The notes: generated from the sequence alone by a model not told the origin. A DNA stretch of 64,000 nt from Panagrolaimus kolymaensis (GCA_028622995.1 JAJQJQ010000036.1:1178001-1242000), one strand, 5' to 3'. Numbered from the stretch's first letter, positions 12,422 to 24,523 are shown. Numbers and translations: made by a program.

Positions 12422-13254
12422 ATGTCAACTTCAACCAATTACAGCGATGTCATGTCATCGGACGAAATTACTAATACATTTTATAAAGTTATGCAAAAAC
12501 TTTTTCCCAAATGTTTAAAACATTCTGGAAGCTTGAAATCTCTCGCCGACAAAAGTGATTCATTCGAAGCTCAAAATCAACTTCAAAAATACCTTAGTCC
12601 GCAGCCAGAGATCAAAAATTACGTGCAAAAACTTGAATACTCTGAAGCTGAACTCACTGATTTTATGGATGAAATTGAAAATCAAAAAGCTTCGATCAAA
12701 CTTAAAAATTCCGCAGCTCTTGATTTCTCGTCATTCGCCCGACATCATTGTTTCGATTTAGTCATTGCACCTCCATATTCCATTTATTCCATTCCAAAAA
12801 ATGATGAATTCTTCAAACAAATGATTTCCAAGTTCACTCGATTCCCGTTGGACAAAATCATCATTGCTGTAAGTTTTAGTTTACCGTATTTTATTCATTT
12901 TTTTTCTGAAAAAAAAATAAAAAATAAAATAAAAAAATGATTTTTTTTATCAAAAAAATTTTTCGGAAATGCATCAACAAAAAAAGTTTTACTTATAATT
13001 TCAAACAAAATAGTTTTATTTTATTTTCTTATTTATTAATTTCCCTCATTTTTTTTCAGAAACGCTTCCATTCTTTTGAAGATAATTCCTTGGTTGCTTT
13101 GGATTGCAAATTCGACACTGCCATCATGATCGTTTACAACGACCACCCATTGATCAAACCCATCGCCGAATATTTAATTAAATCAGCCAAATTAGCGGAA
13201 TATCGTTGGATGAATTTACGAGAAGTTAAAGTTGTTGAAGATTTTTGTAGTTAG
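12422..13254 (+). CDS. Unrecognised two-exon protein, 213 residues
   Basis: Exons 12422-12868 and 13060-13254 join at a phase-0 intron with GTAAGT donor and TTTTTTTTCAG acceptor. The protein has no visible signal peptide or membrane segment. The N-terminal half is helical and charged (LQKYLSPQPEIKNYVQKLEY, then FMDEIENQKASIKLKN); the C-terminal half looks like an alpha/beta fold (NSLVALDCKFDTAIMIVYN). I do not recognise any domain. Regular codon use and clean splice sites argue that it is real. It may be nematode-specific. Confidence 0.65.
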
Positions 13255-13464
13255 TTTTTTTTTGTTTGTGCCTTATTTTTGCCACTATCGTGCTTTAAAA
13301 AAAATAGTTGTGTTCTTGATTTTTCATTTATTATTTGTTTTTTGTTTTTTTTTTGATTGTTGAATGTTTGTTTCTTTAAATTTGCTGGTCTCAAAAAATA
13401 AAAAAGCTGGTCTTTCAAAGAAAAAGAAAAAGAGTCACTTCATCATGATCAAATTAATTAAATA

Positions 13465-14160
13465 CTAGGCGGGTGGCGCGCCTACGGCGCGCCGAGTAAA
13501 TGTTACTGTTTCGAAAATATAATGTTTTTTGATTACAGTTTATAATACGCAGTTCTTAGTTAAATAAGGTCATACATGCTACTATATCTGTGGAATCTTT
13601 GTGCATTTTACTCTTCAAATGTCCTTAAAACTCAATCAAAGATATCCTAAAGATTTTCAATAGCATTTTTTATCAATTTTGGATTATTTCATGACATTTT
13701 CTCGTTTTTGGTCCTCGGGATAATTCATTCTACATTTTTCAAAAAAAAGGTTTGCTATCAGAGTTTTTTCTTTTTCTTGAAATCCTCAATCCAAAATTAA
13801 AAGATCCTTTCTAATAAGACCTTTAAATGTTTAAAGCGCTTCAAAATCAACAACCATCGTCATCGCTAACATTCCTTGCAATGCAAAGTCTATCTGCATT
13901 CATGTTTATGCAAATTTTATTGACAACAACCACTTTCCTCATGTCGTTCATCCCTGATAGATTCTCTTCTCACAAAACTAAAGGAATCAACTTCGCCTTT
14001 CTTATCCACTTTAATCTAATCTTATCTTCTCCCGCGAACAAGCAGATAAATGGCCCAACCATTTAATGGAAAGAGCTCAGTCTTACTGCCCGAGGCAGAC
14101 AGATAGGGGGAAGGATCTCCTGATCATGCCAAATATACTGCCGCTATTACTATAGCAATA
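13465..14160 (-). mobile_element. Non-autonomous Helitron-like element (3' end well defined)
   Basis: Read on the minus strand, the element ends with an 8-bp perfect stem GGCGCGCC, 3-base loop and GGCGCGCC (13475-13493), six bases, then CTAG (13468-13465) followed by a host T. This is the classic Helitron 3' terminus. The 5' end is not clear; sequence changes character near 14160, close to the truncated F-box-like gene. A second hairpin (CTGCC-TCG-GGCAG on the minus strand) lies near 14090. No transposase is encoded. Confidence 0.6.
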
Positions 14161-14193
14161 CCACAATTTGTTTATTTTTTTGAAAAAACTTAC

Positions 14194-14717
14194 AAAGAAA
14201 AATATTGAATTTTAGTGAATATTTCAAAAATAGTTTCTACTTGTACAATTGATCCATTATTATATCGAATATCAACGTTTCCAATTACAAGATGAAAAAT
14301 ATTATGAGTTGTAAAAATTAAAAATTCATTAAATGATAAATTCATTGAATAAAGTGATAACCAGTGAATATTGCCAAAAATATTTTTAAGTTGCAAACCA
14401 CCTAAATTCCCTCGAATGTAAAGTTCATTATTAATTTGTATTTTGTAAAATATTCGTTTAATGTCAGGAATTTCTATGCTATAGTAGCTTTTATCCATTT
14501 TCCATTTACCATCGAAATTGTTAATGTTATTTACAAAAATTACCGGATATTTAGAAAAAAAATATTTGCAAGTTTTTTGTAATTTTTCATAAGCCTTTGA
14601 GGAATATGGATTTTTAAGAATATAATAAATAATATTTCTAGGAAGTGAAAAGTTTTGAAATCGATGTGAAGCAAATAAGCATCTAGGATCAGAAACAACA
14701 TAATTTTGAGTTGACAT
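14194..14717 (-). pseudogene. F-box-like gene truncated after exon 1
   Basis: Exon 1 encodes about 174 residues with the family landmarks NFSLPRNIIYYILKNP, LQKTCKYFF and LSFNEFLIF, and ends at a donor in the same place and phase as the paralogues at 15.2 and 18.1 kb. The paralogues carry two more exons within 450 bp; here the sequence downstream turns into the Helitron-like element after about 20-30 intron bases and no exon 2 or 3 follows. Loss of the 3' exons is therefore likely due to the insertion or an associated deletion. Confidence 0.6.
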
Positions 14718-15204
14718 TTTTGTCTTCGCAAAAATGAATAAATGAACTATTGTAAAATAAGTTTTCTTCATAAACAAAAATAACCTGTCTTTTATTATTG
14801 TTTGTGGCTTTTTCGTTATTTCATGCAACTGAAAGAATGCCTTATAAACTCAGGAAAACAAAAAGTGTCAAAGAAGAGGTTATATTTTTATTCCATTTTT
14901 CGTAAAAACACATATTTGAAAACAAAAAATGGTTAATATAACAAATGATTTCAAACAAAATTCAATAAAAAAGAGAGAATGATAGTTAGCCAAAAAAAAG
15001 AAAAAAGTTTCTAAAATTTAATATTTTTTGTTTATTTAAATAAAAAAATATAAAAGAATAAAGCGACAGAAGAAAAAAAGTAGACAAAATTCAAATCAAA
15101 TCTACAAAGACCAATTAACATTTTGTTTTGCACAAATTTAGAGATAGACTAACTTTTACAAACAAAATCAAAGATGTTCTTTGAATCTTGGAATAATTGC
15201 AGTT
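14718..15204. other. Intergenic spacer in the F-box-like cluster
   Basis: AT-rich spacer between the truncated copy and the next F-box-like gene. It holds promoter sequence of one and the 3' flank of the other. No other feature is seen. Confidence 0.3.
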
Positions 15205-16149
15205 TCAATAATTAATATGCCACTTCCAAAACAAATCATCTCGTTGTTTTTCAGAAAGATGACTTAGTGCAGCAATAATAGAAGTTCGAATCAAATTTTT
15301 GTAATCATTTGAAATTGAATCAGCAAATTTCATTGTAATCCACATTTTGGGCTTTTGCTAAAAAAAAATAATTATAAAGATCTTATTATAATGAAAGCAA
15401 AAATAAACATACTCCAATAGCTTTAAAAAAGGTTTCGCAATCAAAAATTTCTGGGATTGAATTTAAAATTAAAGTTTCAAGATTTTTAAAATGTGGGCAT
15501 TGCACAATTTCTTTGGCTGAATTTGATGTGAAGTAAGAATTGGGCATATAAATACTGAAAAATAAATTTTTATCATCTTAAAATAAAATAATTCTTTGAC
15601 ATAATTTCCATATAACTTTTTAAAATCAAAAAAAACTTACAATTCAAATCGCTTAATTTTTGAGAAAATTGAAAAGATTTTTTCAACTGGTACAATTGAG
15701 CCATCATCATATTTAATTTCAGCTTCATGAAATTCGATTGCATAGGTTTTAATCGATGATAATAATATAAGTTCATTAAATGATAAATGTATTCGACAAA
15801 ACGATAATCTATTTAAATTTGTTGATGAATTAAAAATAAACTTTTGAAAAGGAAAAGAATTTTCAATAAATAAATTTTTAATTATCCATAATTTGTAAGA
15901 ACTTTGAAGAAATGTTTCTGGTGATAGCGAAATCTTTTTATGTTTGCAAATTCCTTCACAAAGGTTACTAAGTTCCCATTTATTGGAACAATTATTAAAA
16001 GTTTCAGCAACAATGATAGGATTCTTAACAAAAAAATATTTGCAGGTTTTTGTTAATTTTTGATATCCATTTGGATTTTTGAGAATATAAGAAATAATAT
16101 TTTCTGGAAGAGAAAATTGTTGAAATCGAGATGAAGCAAAAGGATCCAT
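15205..16149 (-). CDS. F-box-like protein, tandem copy 1 (start codon abuts a MITE)
   Basis: Three exons (16149-15641, 15554-15413, 15357-15205) encode 267 residues. Landmarks: MDPFASSRFQQFSLPENIIS at the start, TCKYFF, LSFNELILLSSIK, DDGSIVPVEKIFSIFSKIK, and a last exon beginning QKPKMWI and ending WKWHINY. Exon sizes 142 and 153 are identical to those of the 18.1-kb copy, so the two are tandem duplicates. The start lies inside the 8-bp target duplication of a 402-bp MITE; the insertion pushed the old promoter and about 15 upstream in-frame codons away to 16562 onward. SCF adaptor function is inferred. Whether the gene is still transcribed depends on the MITE or cryptic promoter sequence. 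Confidence 0.75.
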
Positions 16150-16151
16150 AG

Positions 16152-16553
16152 CAGGGTTGCACGAAATTTCGCGGGAGAACAGTTGGCATGCAGTGATTTC
16201 TAGAAATGTAATTCATTAATAATTTTTTTAACAAATATGTTTAATAACTACTTTTTTTCAAAGAACATGTCCCAAAAAACAGAATAAAAAAATCTCAGCT
16301 GAGGAAAAAGTTTTCGCACCAATTTTGACATTTAATTTCGCGCGAAATTTCGTTTGTCAATTTCTCCGCGAAACTGACTTTACGGAAGCATAACTTTTTC
16401 CTGAGATGAGATTTTTTTATTCTGTTTATTGAGAAATGTTCTTCGTAGAAAAGTAATTATTGAACATATTTGTTAAAAAATTCAATAATGGATTGTATTT
16501 CAAGAAAACATCTGTATACCGACTGTTCTCCCGCGAAATTTCGTGCAACCCTG
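16152..16553. mobile_element. hAT-type MITE, 402 bp, with 8-bp target duplication
   Basis: Terminal inverted repeats start CAGGGTTGCACGAAATTTCG and end with its complement. They are flanked by the direct repeat ATCCATAG at 16144-16151 and 16554-16561. Eight-base duplications and CAGGG-type ends are typical of hAT elements. The whole element is a fold-back: the two halves are imperfect inverted copies meeting near a central TTTCGCGCGAAA. It has no coding capacity. Confidence 0.9.
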
Positions 16554-16561
16554 ATCCATAG

Positions 16562-16823
16562 CAGCAGCAGCAATTTTCTGAACAACCATCTTTCTTCCAA
16601 TAAAATGCACAAAATGAAAGCTAATCAATCCGAAGCAATAATGAACGAAATGAAAAAAAGCTCAAGATTATTTCTTAGATTTATTTATTTATTAAATTAT
16701 TAAAGAATGCTGTCAAACCATTTTTATCAAGAGAAGGGTCAACTTTATTTTTGTATTAAAGGCATAATTTCACCTTTTTCTTTGTCGTTCTTTTGCCAAA
16801 AAGGTTTATTAATTCCTAAGGAA
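16562..16823 (-). other. Displaced 5' flank of F-box-like copy 1
   Basis: Immediately beyond the MITE, minus-strand sequence reads MVVQKIAAAAMD, matching the LVVQKIVAAAMD leader of the 18.1-kb copy, followed by upstream DNA (about 16700-16820) that is clearly similar to 19110-19240. This is the original promoter and leader of copy 1, separated by the insertion. Confidence 0.7.
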
Positions 16824-16839
16824 AAAGGTCAGTGGAAGC

Positions 16840-17560
16840 ACGATGACGGATGAAATAATCAAAATATTAGCCTGAAGCGTTAATACCAAGCTTCCAGATG
16901 AAAAATAATAAAATGCAAAAGTTTTTGTTGAAACTACTGGACTTCCCATTGTGGCTTCAACTTGTGTAACTGGGAATAATTGCGAAAGCTGTTGAAAGTT
17001 TTTGTTAAAGAAACAGCAAATATTTCACATACAATTGATATTTCCTTAATTATTTGAAAAAGAAGCAAAAAATAATTTTAATTAAAGCTTTAGATAAATT
17101 ATTCATGTTTTACCACTAAAATAAGAAACAATTTTAACGATCGAAATTCCTCCAACAAATTTAAAACAAAATATTGTCGCTTCACCAATAACCATTGGAA
17201 AAATAAACGAAGAAAAAAATAAAGCCACGACTATTGTAAATAAGAGCTTGTAGTTGCTCCATTATTAACAGAAACTTCAAAAATAGTTAAAAGCGAATCA
17301 ACCATAAAACTGTTGCCACAAATGTTGAAAAAACAACTTTAGTAGCAGAAGTAACTCAAAAATTAAATGAATTAAAATTTCACTAACAAGTAATGTGGAA
17401 GAAAGGGCTATTGGAATAAGGAAAAAAAATTATTTCTTTCATAACCATTACCAGCTGAAGTCCGAATATTGTCGCTGATGCAATAATTCCAACCAATCGT
17501 TCCATAGCAAAATACTCAAACTAAAACCACCCATTTCTGTGAAGGTGAAGGTAAAGTTGT
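16840..17560 (-). pseudogene. Degenerate multi-pass membrane protein remnant
   Basis: Minus-strand reading gives hydrophobic, receptor-like stretches in shifting frames: YFAMERLVGIIASATIFG, then TSATKVVFSTFVATVLW, then FSSFIFPMVIGEATIFCFKF, with stops and frameshifts between. The MER motif after a hydrophobic helix recalls nematode serpentine receptors. No intact exon chain could be built. It may instead be chance hydrophobic translation of T-rich DNA. Confidence 0.3.
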
Positions 17561-18051
17561 AAGCCTTAATCAACATCATTCCAGCTCAATATACATTTAA
17601 TCTTTAAATGACCTTTGTTGTTTGTCGTCGAAAAAATATAAACGATTTCAGTTATTAATGAGGAGAAAATGGTGATACAATCACCACACCACTGCCATCC
17701 ATGAATCAATACATAATGGCTGCTGAAGATTTATAAAATATAAAACAAATAACAAAAAATAAAAAAGCCAAGATTTATTATTAAAATTATTATAAATTTT
17801 AGCAAATTTCAATGGATTTAAAATTAACTTTTTATATACACATTTTCGCAAAATATTTAAGAGAAACACAAAAAATGGCAAGGAAAACAAGAGATTATGA
17901 AAATTTAAATGAAAAAGTTTTACAAAAACGAAACATCAAAAATACAAAATAAAAAACTACTGCTTTTCGAATAACAAGAAAGCTTGAGCCGAAACAAAAT
18001 TTTGCGGTAAAATATAAAAAGAAACATGATTTATTTGAGTTATTTGAAATT

Positions 18052-19007
18052 TCAATATTTAATTGTCCAATTAAACAGTAAATTTCGCTGTTGTTCATCC
18101 GAAAGGTGGCTAATTGCAGCATTTCGAGATGATCGAATCAAATTTTTGCAATCTTCCGAGATGGAATCAAGAAAATTTAAATAAATTCGCATTTCTGGTT
18201 TTTGCTAAAAAAAATTAATTAAAATTAAGGAAACCATTAAATAAATTTACATACTCCAATAGCTTTAAAAAATGTTTCGCAATCAAATATTTCTGGGATT
18301 GAATTCATTGAAAAACTTTCGAGGGTTTTAAAATGTTCACATTTCACAATTTCTTTGGCTGAATTTGATGTGAAGTAAGAATTATGCATATCCATACTGA
18401 AAAATTAATGAGTTTTATTTTTTTTTAAATAAAATTATTCTTTGACATAATTTCCATATAACTTTTTAAAATATAAAAAAACTTACAAATCAAATCTTTT
18501 GATTTTTGAAAAATGTGAAAAGATTTTTTCAACTGGTACAATTGAGCCATCATGATTTTTAATTTCAGAATCACAAAATTCAACAGCTTCGGTTTTGATC
18601 GATGATAATAATATAAGTTCATTAAATGATAAACTAATTCGAAGAAACCATAAAAACTTTAAATTAGAAAAAATAACTTTTCGAAAATCAAAAGATTTTT
18701 CAATACAAAAACTTTTAGTAATACAAATTTTGTAAGATGCAGAAGAAAATATTTCTGGTGAAAATGAAATCTTTTTATATTTATAACTTTTTTTGTTGCT
18801 TTTATTACAAAGGCTACAAATTTCCCATTTATTATGAAGATTACTGAAAGTTTCAGCCACTATGATTGGATTTTTGAGAAAAAAATATTTGCAGGTTTTT
18901 GTTAATTTTCTGTATTGAATATGATTTGGAGGATTTTTGGCAATATAGTAAATAATATTTTCAGGAAGTGAAAATTTTTGAAACTGAGGGGAAGCAAAAG
19001 GATCCAT
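18052..19007 (-). CDS. F-box-like protein, tandem copy 2
   Basis: Exons 19007-18487, 18396-18255 and 18204-18052 give 271 residues. I chose the ATG of MDPFASPQFQKFSLPENI because it is the one shared with copy 1; an in-frame ATG at 19055 would add 16 residues. Landmarks are TCKYFFLKNPIIVAETF, LSFNELILLSSIK and HDGSIVPVEKIFSHFSKIK, and the C-terminus ends NWTIKY. Intron positions, phases and the two downstream exon sizes equal those of copy 1. The leader and upstream 130 bp are also shared, so the duplication unit included the promoter. F-box adaptor role inferred. Confidence 0.78.
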
Positions 19008-20309
19008 AGCAGCAGCAACAATTTTCTGAACAACCAGTTTCGTCCAAAAAAACAATAAAGAACAAAATGAAAAAATATAAAAATTATTTGTGGTATTTTA
19101 TTATTCACTAAATTTTTAATGGATGCCCTGAAACCATTTTTACCAAGAGAAGGGTCAAATTATATTTTTGTATTAAAGTATAGTTTCATTTCGTTTTCTT
19201 CTTCGCTCTTTTGCCAAAAAGAATTATTAATTAATTAATTCCTATCTCAAAATTGCGAAAAAGAGCCAAAATAAGCGTCGTACATACCAATTTTATTTTT
19301 ATTTGCAATTAAATGTTGAATTATATTATCCAAATAAATTAAAAAATAATTACATGCATTTGTAAAGAATCTAAAAGATATTTGAATATTACTTTTCTTT
19401 CTTTTCTTTTTTCTTTTCTTGCTTGGCTTCATTTTTTTGGAAAAAATATTAAAAATCAAAATTTGTAGTTACATACTTGCTGCTTTTCAAAGTGTTTTTT
19501 TTGCAGCTATTTACACGTATTTGATATCGAATTTTTTTATAGCAAATTTTTTAAAAGTGATTACCTATATTTTTGAATATTTTAGACCATTATTTTTGAT
19601 ATTTTTTTCTAAAACTATTTGGAAGATTATCAATTTTGATCTTTATTGCTCGAAAGGTTTATTTTTATTCAGAAATATAATTTAAAAGCTTTTCAAACAC
19701 ATTCATTTATTAACCACACAAAAATATAGTTATGCAATTTATTTTTAGACACATGCTGTAAAAGAAATTTAGAAAGAAATTAATTTTAATAAAAAGGATG
19801 CCTTAAAATTTTGAAAAAATAAATTAGTTAAATTTCATTTTTTGCTGTCTTTTTCTATAAAATAATTATTTTTTTGGCAAGAAAACAAAAATACAAAGTA
19901 TTCGGTGATTTTTCTCTAAACTATTGCTTGGAAATTCAAAGCCAAATTTCATTTCGACGATAAAACTTTCACAAATCTTTTTATTTCATTTTTTTATATC
20001 TTAGCTTTGTAAAGATGAAAGAAAACTACACTTTGATCAAATTTATTATTTCAAAAAACTATTTCCGCTTTGAAGTTTTAGCACTTTTAATTTATTTTTT
20101 TTCTCTTAGTTTAGAGCGAGCTTCTTCCTCCTTTGTCAACTTTAATTTGCATTTATTTTCTATCTTTCTTTTGATCCTACCCAGTAATTTTCATTGTGTT
20201 TTCGTCATTTCCTCACTTGGAAATACTTCATGGGAAAAAAGAAATATAAATGAAAAAATTTGCATTAAAAAATGAATGAATGCGCAAGGAAAGAAAACGT
20301 GTTTGCATT
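19008..20309. other. Promoter side of F-box-like copy 2 and intergenic DNA
   Basis: The first 230 bp are homologous to the flank of copy 1. The remainder is T-rich and shows no gene. ORFs here are short and hydrophobic only because of poly-T. Confidence 0.35.
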
Positions 20310-21145
20310 TCATAAAAATGAAGCGGTGATGAGCGGTCGTTTGTTTTGTGTGTTACCCAAAGATGCCATAGGATCCAAATACGTAGAAGGATCCCATTAT
20401 ATTCAAAGGATCTAAATTTATAGAATGTAAGGAAATCGTTCTTGGTTAATGCTATTATAGGGAAAATGTTAAGAAAACTTTTTGAGCAACTTTTAGGACA
20501 TTTAGAAAGTAAAATAAAACGCAATGAAACATTGATAAGTGACGGCTGATTCTGAGTTATCAAAGGATGCTAAAGGTGGTACTAAAGATACCAAATGATT
20601 CCATAAAATTACTTTCATGGCGGGCGGAAGACCGGCGAGGTTATAAATGAATATTAAACATTATTCAATGAGAAAAAATGAGTGGATGTTGTTCGTGAGG
20701 AACTTTAAATTATTTTGGGTTCTTTAGATAATTCGGGTGCATTTAAATTGCAAGAATGTAGGGAAATATAGGGTTATAATGGAAGCACTTTTTGCAGGGG
20801 AAATTTTAAGACAAATTGCTCATTCTTTTAAAAGAGCTAAAAGTAGTGGTGATCTTATTGGTCGCTCTGGTAAAGATATTAGATGTCATTGCGAGGACCT
20901 TAGGTGTATGAGATGAGGATTTTAAACCCCAAAGAACATTTGCAATTGATTAGTAGGCTATGGGAATTGTTATGCCAATTTTGAACAAGTTTAGAGGGCA
21001 TTAAAGAAGTAAATTAGCCTTGGATGTTGCGGAAATGATAATCTTATCTTCCAGAGTAAGGAATCAAATAATTAATGTCAAGATTTTCGTAATAATTTGC
21101 GTAAAACAAGGTTCATAGCGAGCCGAAGGCCCGCGTAGCGCCTAG
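20310..21145 (+). mobile_element. Non-autonomous Helitron-like element
   Basis: The 3' end is clear: a hairpin GCGAGCC-GAA-GGCCCGC (21118-21134, one mismatch), seven bases, then CTAG (21142-21145) and a host T. The proposed 5' end, TCATAAAAATGAAGCGG at 20310, is modelled on the autonomous Helitron start and is uncertain. Two internal blocks (about 20405-20600 and 20735-20900) look like diverged direct copies of each other. No protein is encoded. Confidence 0.55.
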
Positions 21146-21680
21146 TATAAATTAATACTAGACACATGTCTCACATAAAGAATTTTTTTCTCATGTATTA
21201 TTGCTTTCCCTGGTGAAAAATAATTTTGTAATTAAAAAAAGATTAAAGTTGAAAAAGACTATACCCTTTTTTCTAGCCTCTAAGTTGAACATTTTTTTGC
21301 TGCCATTTTCCCAAAAAAATTCTCATACAGTAAATTTTTTTTATATCTAATTAAAAAATATGTACTAATTATTCCAAGATGGCTGCCATAATTAATACTT
21401 TTTTAATTAGTCAAAAGAAAAATTTTGAAAGAAATTAGTCATTTCATTTTCAAACGTTCAAACTCATTTAAAGCACATGCTAAAAAAGCAGTCGCACGCC
21501 CTTTTTTTTATTTTGAAACTATGTAGTAAATAATTAATTTTGTTTTAGCTTTATGCCATTATTATAACTTTCCACCAAGTTAATTAAAAGAGAAAGAAAA
21601 TTGCTTTTTTTTTTAAATTGTCCTTTTTTAAAATATAAAAAAGATTTTTTGTTTTGTCAGTAAAAAGAAAAGTAAAAAAT
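21146..21680. other. Spacer upstream of the srx gene
   Basis: AT-rich sequence between the Helitron-like element and the srx start codon. It is the likely promoter region; no specific site is recognisable. Confidence 0.3.
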
Positions 21681-24045
21681 ATGATTGCTGGCAATGATGT
21701 TATTATATCAAGTATTATTTTTACTGTAAGTTTAGATAGGCATAAACTTGCCATTTGACTTTTATTGGTAAAAAAAATTTTTTTTTGCAACTTTTTAAGT
21801 TTAAACTACAAAATTCAGTCTCTTTTTTAAATTTTTTTCTTCAATTCTTGAATCATTTTCGAAAAATTTTTCTTGGAAAATCTAAGGAAGAAATTAAACT
21901 TTTTGGTTTTGGATTTTTATAATAAAATATTTGGGTTTTAGCTTGCAATATTTGGATTAACATGTTCAGCAATTTCCATATTTATTATTTATAAAAAAAC
22001 TATGCTTCATAATGCATTTGGGTATATTTGTGCCGCCCATACTATTACAGAAGCGGGGATATTATTGTGTTTTGCATGTTGGTCAGCTCCAATTATTTTA
22101 TTGTAAGTTTCCCCAAACCCAAAAAAAAAAACAATATTTTCTGTCTTCGCTGACTAAATCGCATTTTTTTGGACCTATTGAACTTTATTTATAAAAATGG
22201 GGCATTTATTTTTATAAAAAATATAATTAAAAAAGTACAAAGTTTTTACTATAAATATTTTTTTAATTACATGACTGAAATAAAAAATGGTTTACAGTAA
22301 ACTTTAATGCTTCTCTTGCTTTTTTTCTCGAAAAAATGTTTATAGTTTACTAAAAAAGTACATAAATATTTCATTATTGCATACGTACGTAAATTTTATT
22401 ACGTTTTTGTCTATAGTTTACGTTTCATTAAATTAATATTTTATAATCAAATTTGTGGCTAATTTATTCAGATTCTAAAGAACACAATTTTGGTTTTAAA
22501 ACAAATTAACGTATAAAATTTTTTTGACCAGAGAATATATAAAAAAAATTTAATTGGGAAAAAAGCTGACATTGAATTCCAAAATATTTTGTGGCTTACT
22601 AGAGGACATAAAATTTGCATAAAAATAATAACAGATTTAATCCTTCAAAAAAAAAATTCAAACTTTATATCCCAAATTATTTTTTCAGTGATCATGCCTC
22701 CACAGCCAAAGAACTCCCCGGCGTTATTGTTGGACAACTTATAAATTATTTTTATTATAGTGCAAATTTCTTTCAACTTATTAAATCAGGAAATCGATTC
22801 TTTGCTACTTTATATCCAATAAAATATCGAATAATTTTTTCTATTGAAAATGCAAAAATTATAATTAAAATTATTGCATTTTTAAGTATTTTTACGATAT
22901 TACCATTTTATTTATATGATTGTAATTTTTTATTTCATCCAGAAACCTATGTTTGGCGAGTGAGAAATTCTTCGTGTGAAACTTTGTTTACTTTTGTGGA
23001 TTTAAGTATCACCGCGACAACTTTAGCAATTTCATTTATATTTGATATCGCAACTTTTGTGAAATTGAGATTATATAAACATTCAACAACGACAACCCAA
23101 AATTTGCCTAGAGATATTCGATTTTTCGCTCAAGTAAGTTTTAATAATGTTTTTAATAGGTCATTTTTATTTTATCAAAACAAAAGCTTTGCACGAGTTG
23201 TTTTAAAATTGCTACAATTGACTAACAAAAATTATTATGGCGTCAGAAAAACATTTCATTAATTTTCTTTGTATTATCGTTTGCAATTATTGCAAAGAAC
23301 AAAGAAAGATTATTTGAAAAAATATAAATTTGGTTAAATTTAAAACCTATAATAATTGCGGCAAAAGAAGCTCGGGAAAGAGAGAGAAAAATATAGTAAA
23401 TAAATTAGCTATCTTTGGAAATGTAAAATTGGATTTTTAAAATCAGTTTTTTCTTTTAAATTAAAAAAGGCAAAAAAAACTTTAGTAATTTTTTTGTATC
23501 AAAAAAACAAAAATGAGATAATAATTTTTGTGACGAATAGTCATTTCAGAAGAACAGCTTTCCAGTTACATTGTTTTTTTTTTGTAAATTTTATTAACTT
23601 TTTTTCAAAGGGTTTTGAAAGTTAAAAAAGTCCCAAATTGTTTAACAAAAAAAAGAGAGTTTATTTCTTTTTACTTTTTTCCATTAAGCTTTGAAATTAC
23701 GTAAAAATTTTCGAACAAAATTCAAAGTCATCTAAAATAAAAAAATATTATATTTAAAAGTATGTTTTAGACTTGTATAACGACAGCTTTGTATGCTCAA
23801 ATATTTATTGGTTTCGATATGCTTTCACCTTATGCAACTACAACTTGGGCCATTTTTCTTTCCAGAACTGTTACATGGCAATCCGGACATGCAGCAAATC
23901 AGTAAGTTTCTTTCAAAAAAAATATTAATCTTGAACATCAATTAAAAAATACATATTTAGGCTATCGTTTGTAATTTTTAATTTGGTTATTTCTCCAGAT
24001 AAAATGAAAACCATTTCAATTAACAAAGCAACATCAACAAAATAA
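21681..24045 (+). CDS. Serpentine receptor class X (srx) chemoreceptor
   Basis: Five exons (21681-21725, 21942-22102, 22689-23133, 23771-23901, 23961-24045) join in frame to 288 residues, a normal length for this 7TM family. Diagnostic srx-like stretches are NAFGYICAAHTITEAG near the second helix, NRFFATLYPIKYRIIFS after the third helix (the NRF..YP..Y motif) and a final helix around SPYATTTWAIFLSRTVTW. The short first exon supplies MIAGNDVIISSIIFT before the first helix. Members act as G-protein-coupled chemosensory receptors in worm sensory neurons; ligand unknown. Introns 2 and 3 (586 and 637 bp) are long for this window. Confidence 0.85.
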
Positions 24046-24523
24046 ATAAAGGAAGAAACCAAAAAAAAAAAATGGATGAATTTATAATTTTTATTTTTAT
24101 AGGTGCTTTAATTTTTTTGGATCACAAAAATAAACTTTCGCTTAAAAAACTTTTTTTTGTTGGTTGGATTTATTATTGTAAATTTATTTTAACTTTTGTA
24201 TTCTACGCTCGAAGGAAATTCATCATAATCATTAAATTTGATTAAAAAGTTTGTACTCATCAATAAATGATAAAATAACTTTTTAAAAACCTATGAAAAA
24301 AACGAAAACAAAGAAATTGCATTTTTACAGAAGAGAATCTTGTCGTCTGTCATTTCTCTTTTTTCTTGTTATTTTCTTCCTTGATAAACAGAAAAAACCA
24401 ACAAAATTTAAATAAAATATTCAAAAAAATTCTTTAAATCACCTATACGAAAATTGTAAGTAAAATCGATATTTTTTTTACTTAAAAAATCCACTTTCAT
24501 GGGTAACAAAAAAATTGTTTATA

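Noticed and set aside
22012..22194. 60-codon ORF overlapping srx exon 2
   Set aside because: Out-of-frame shadow of the receptor exon.
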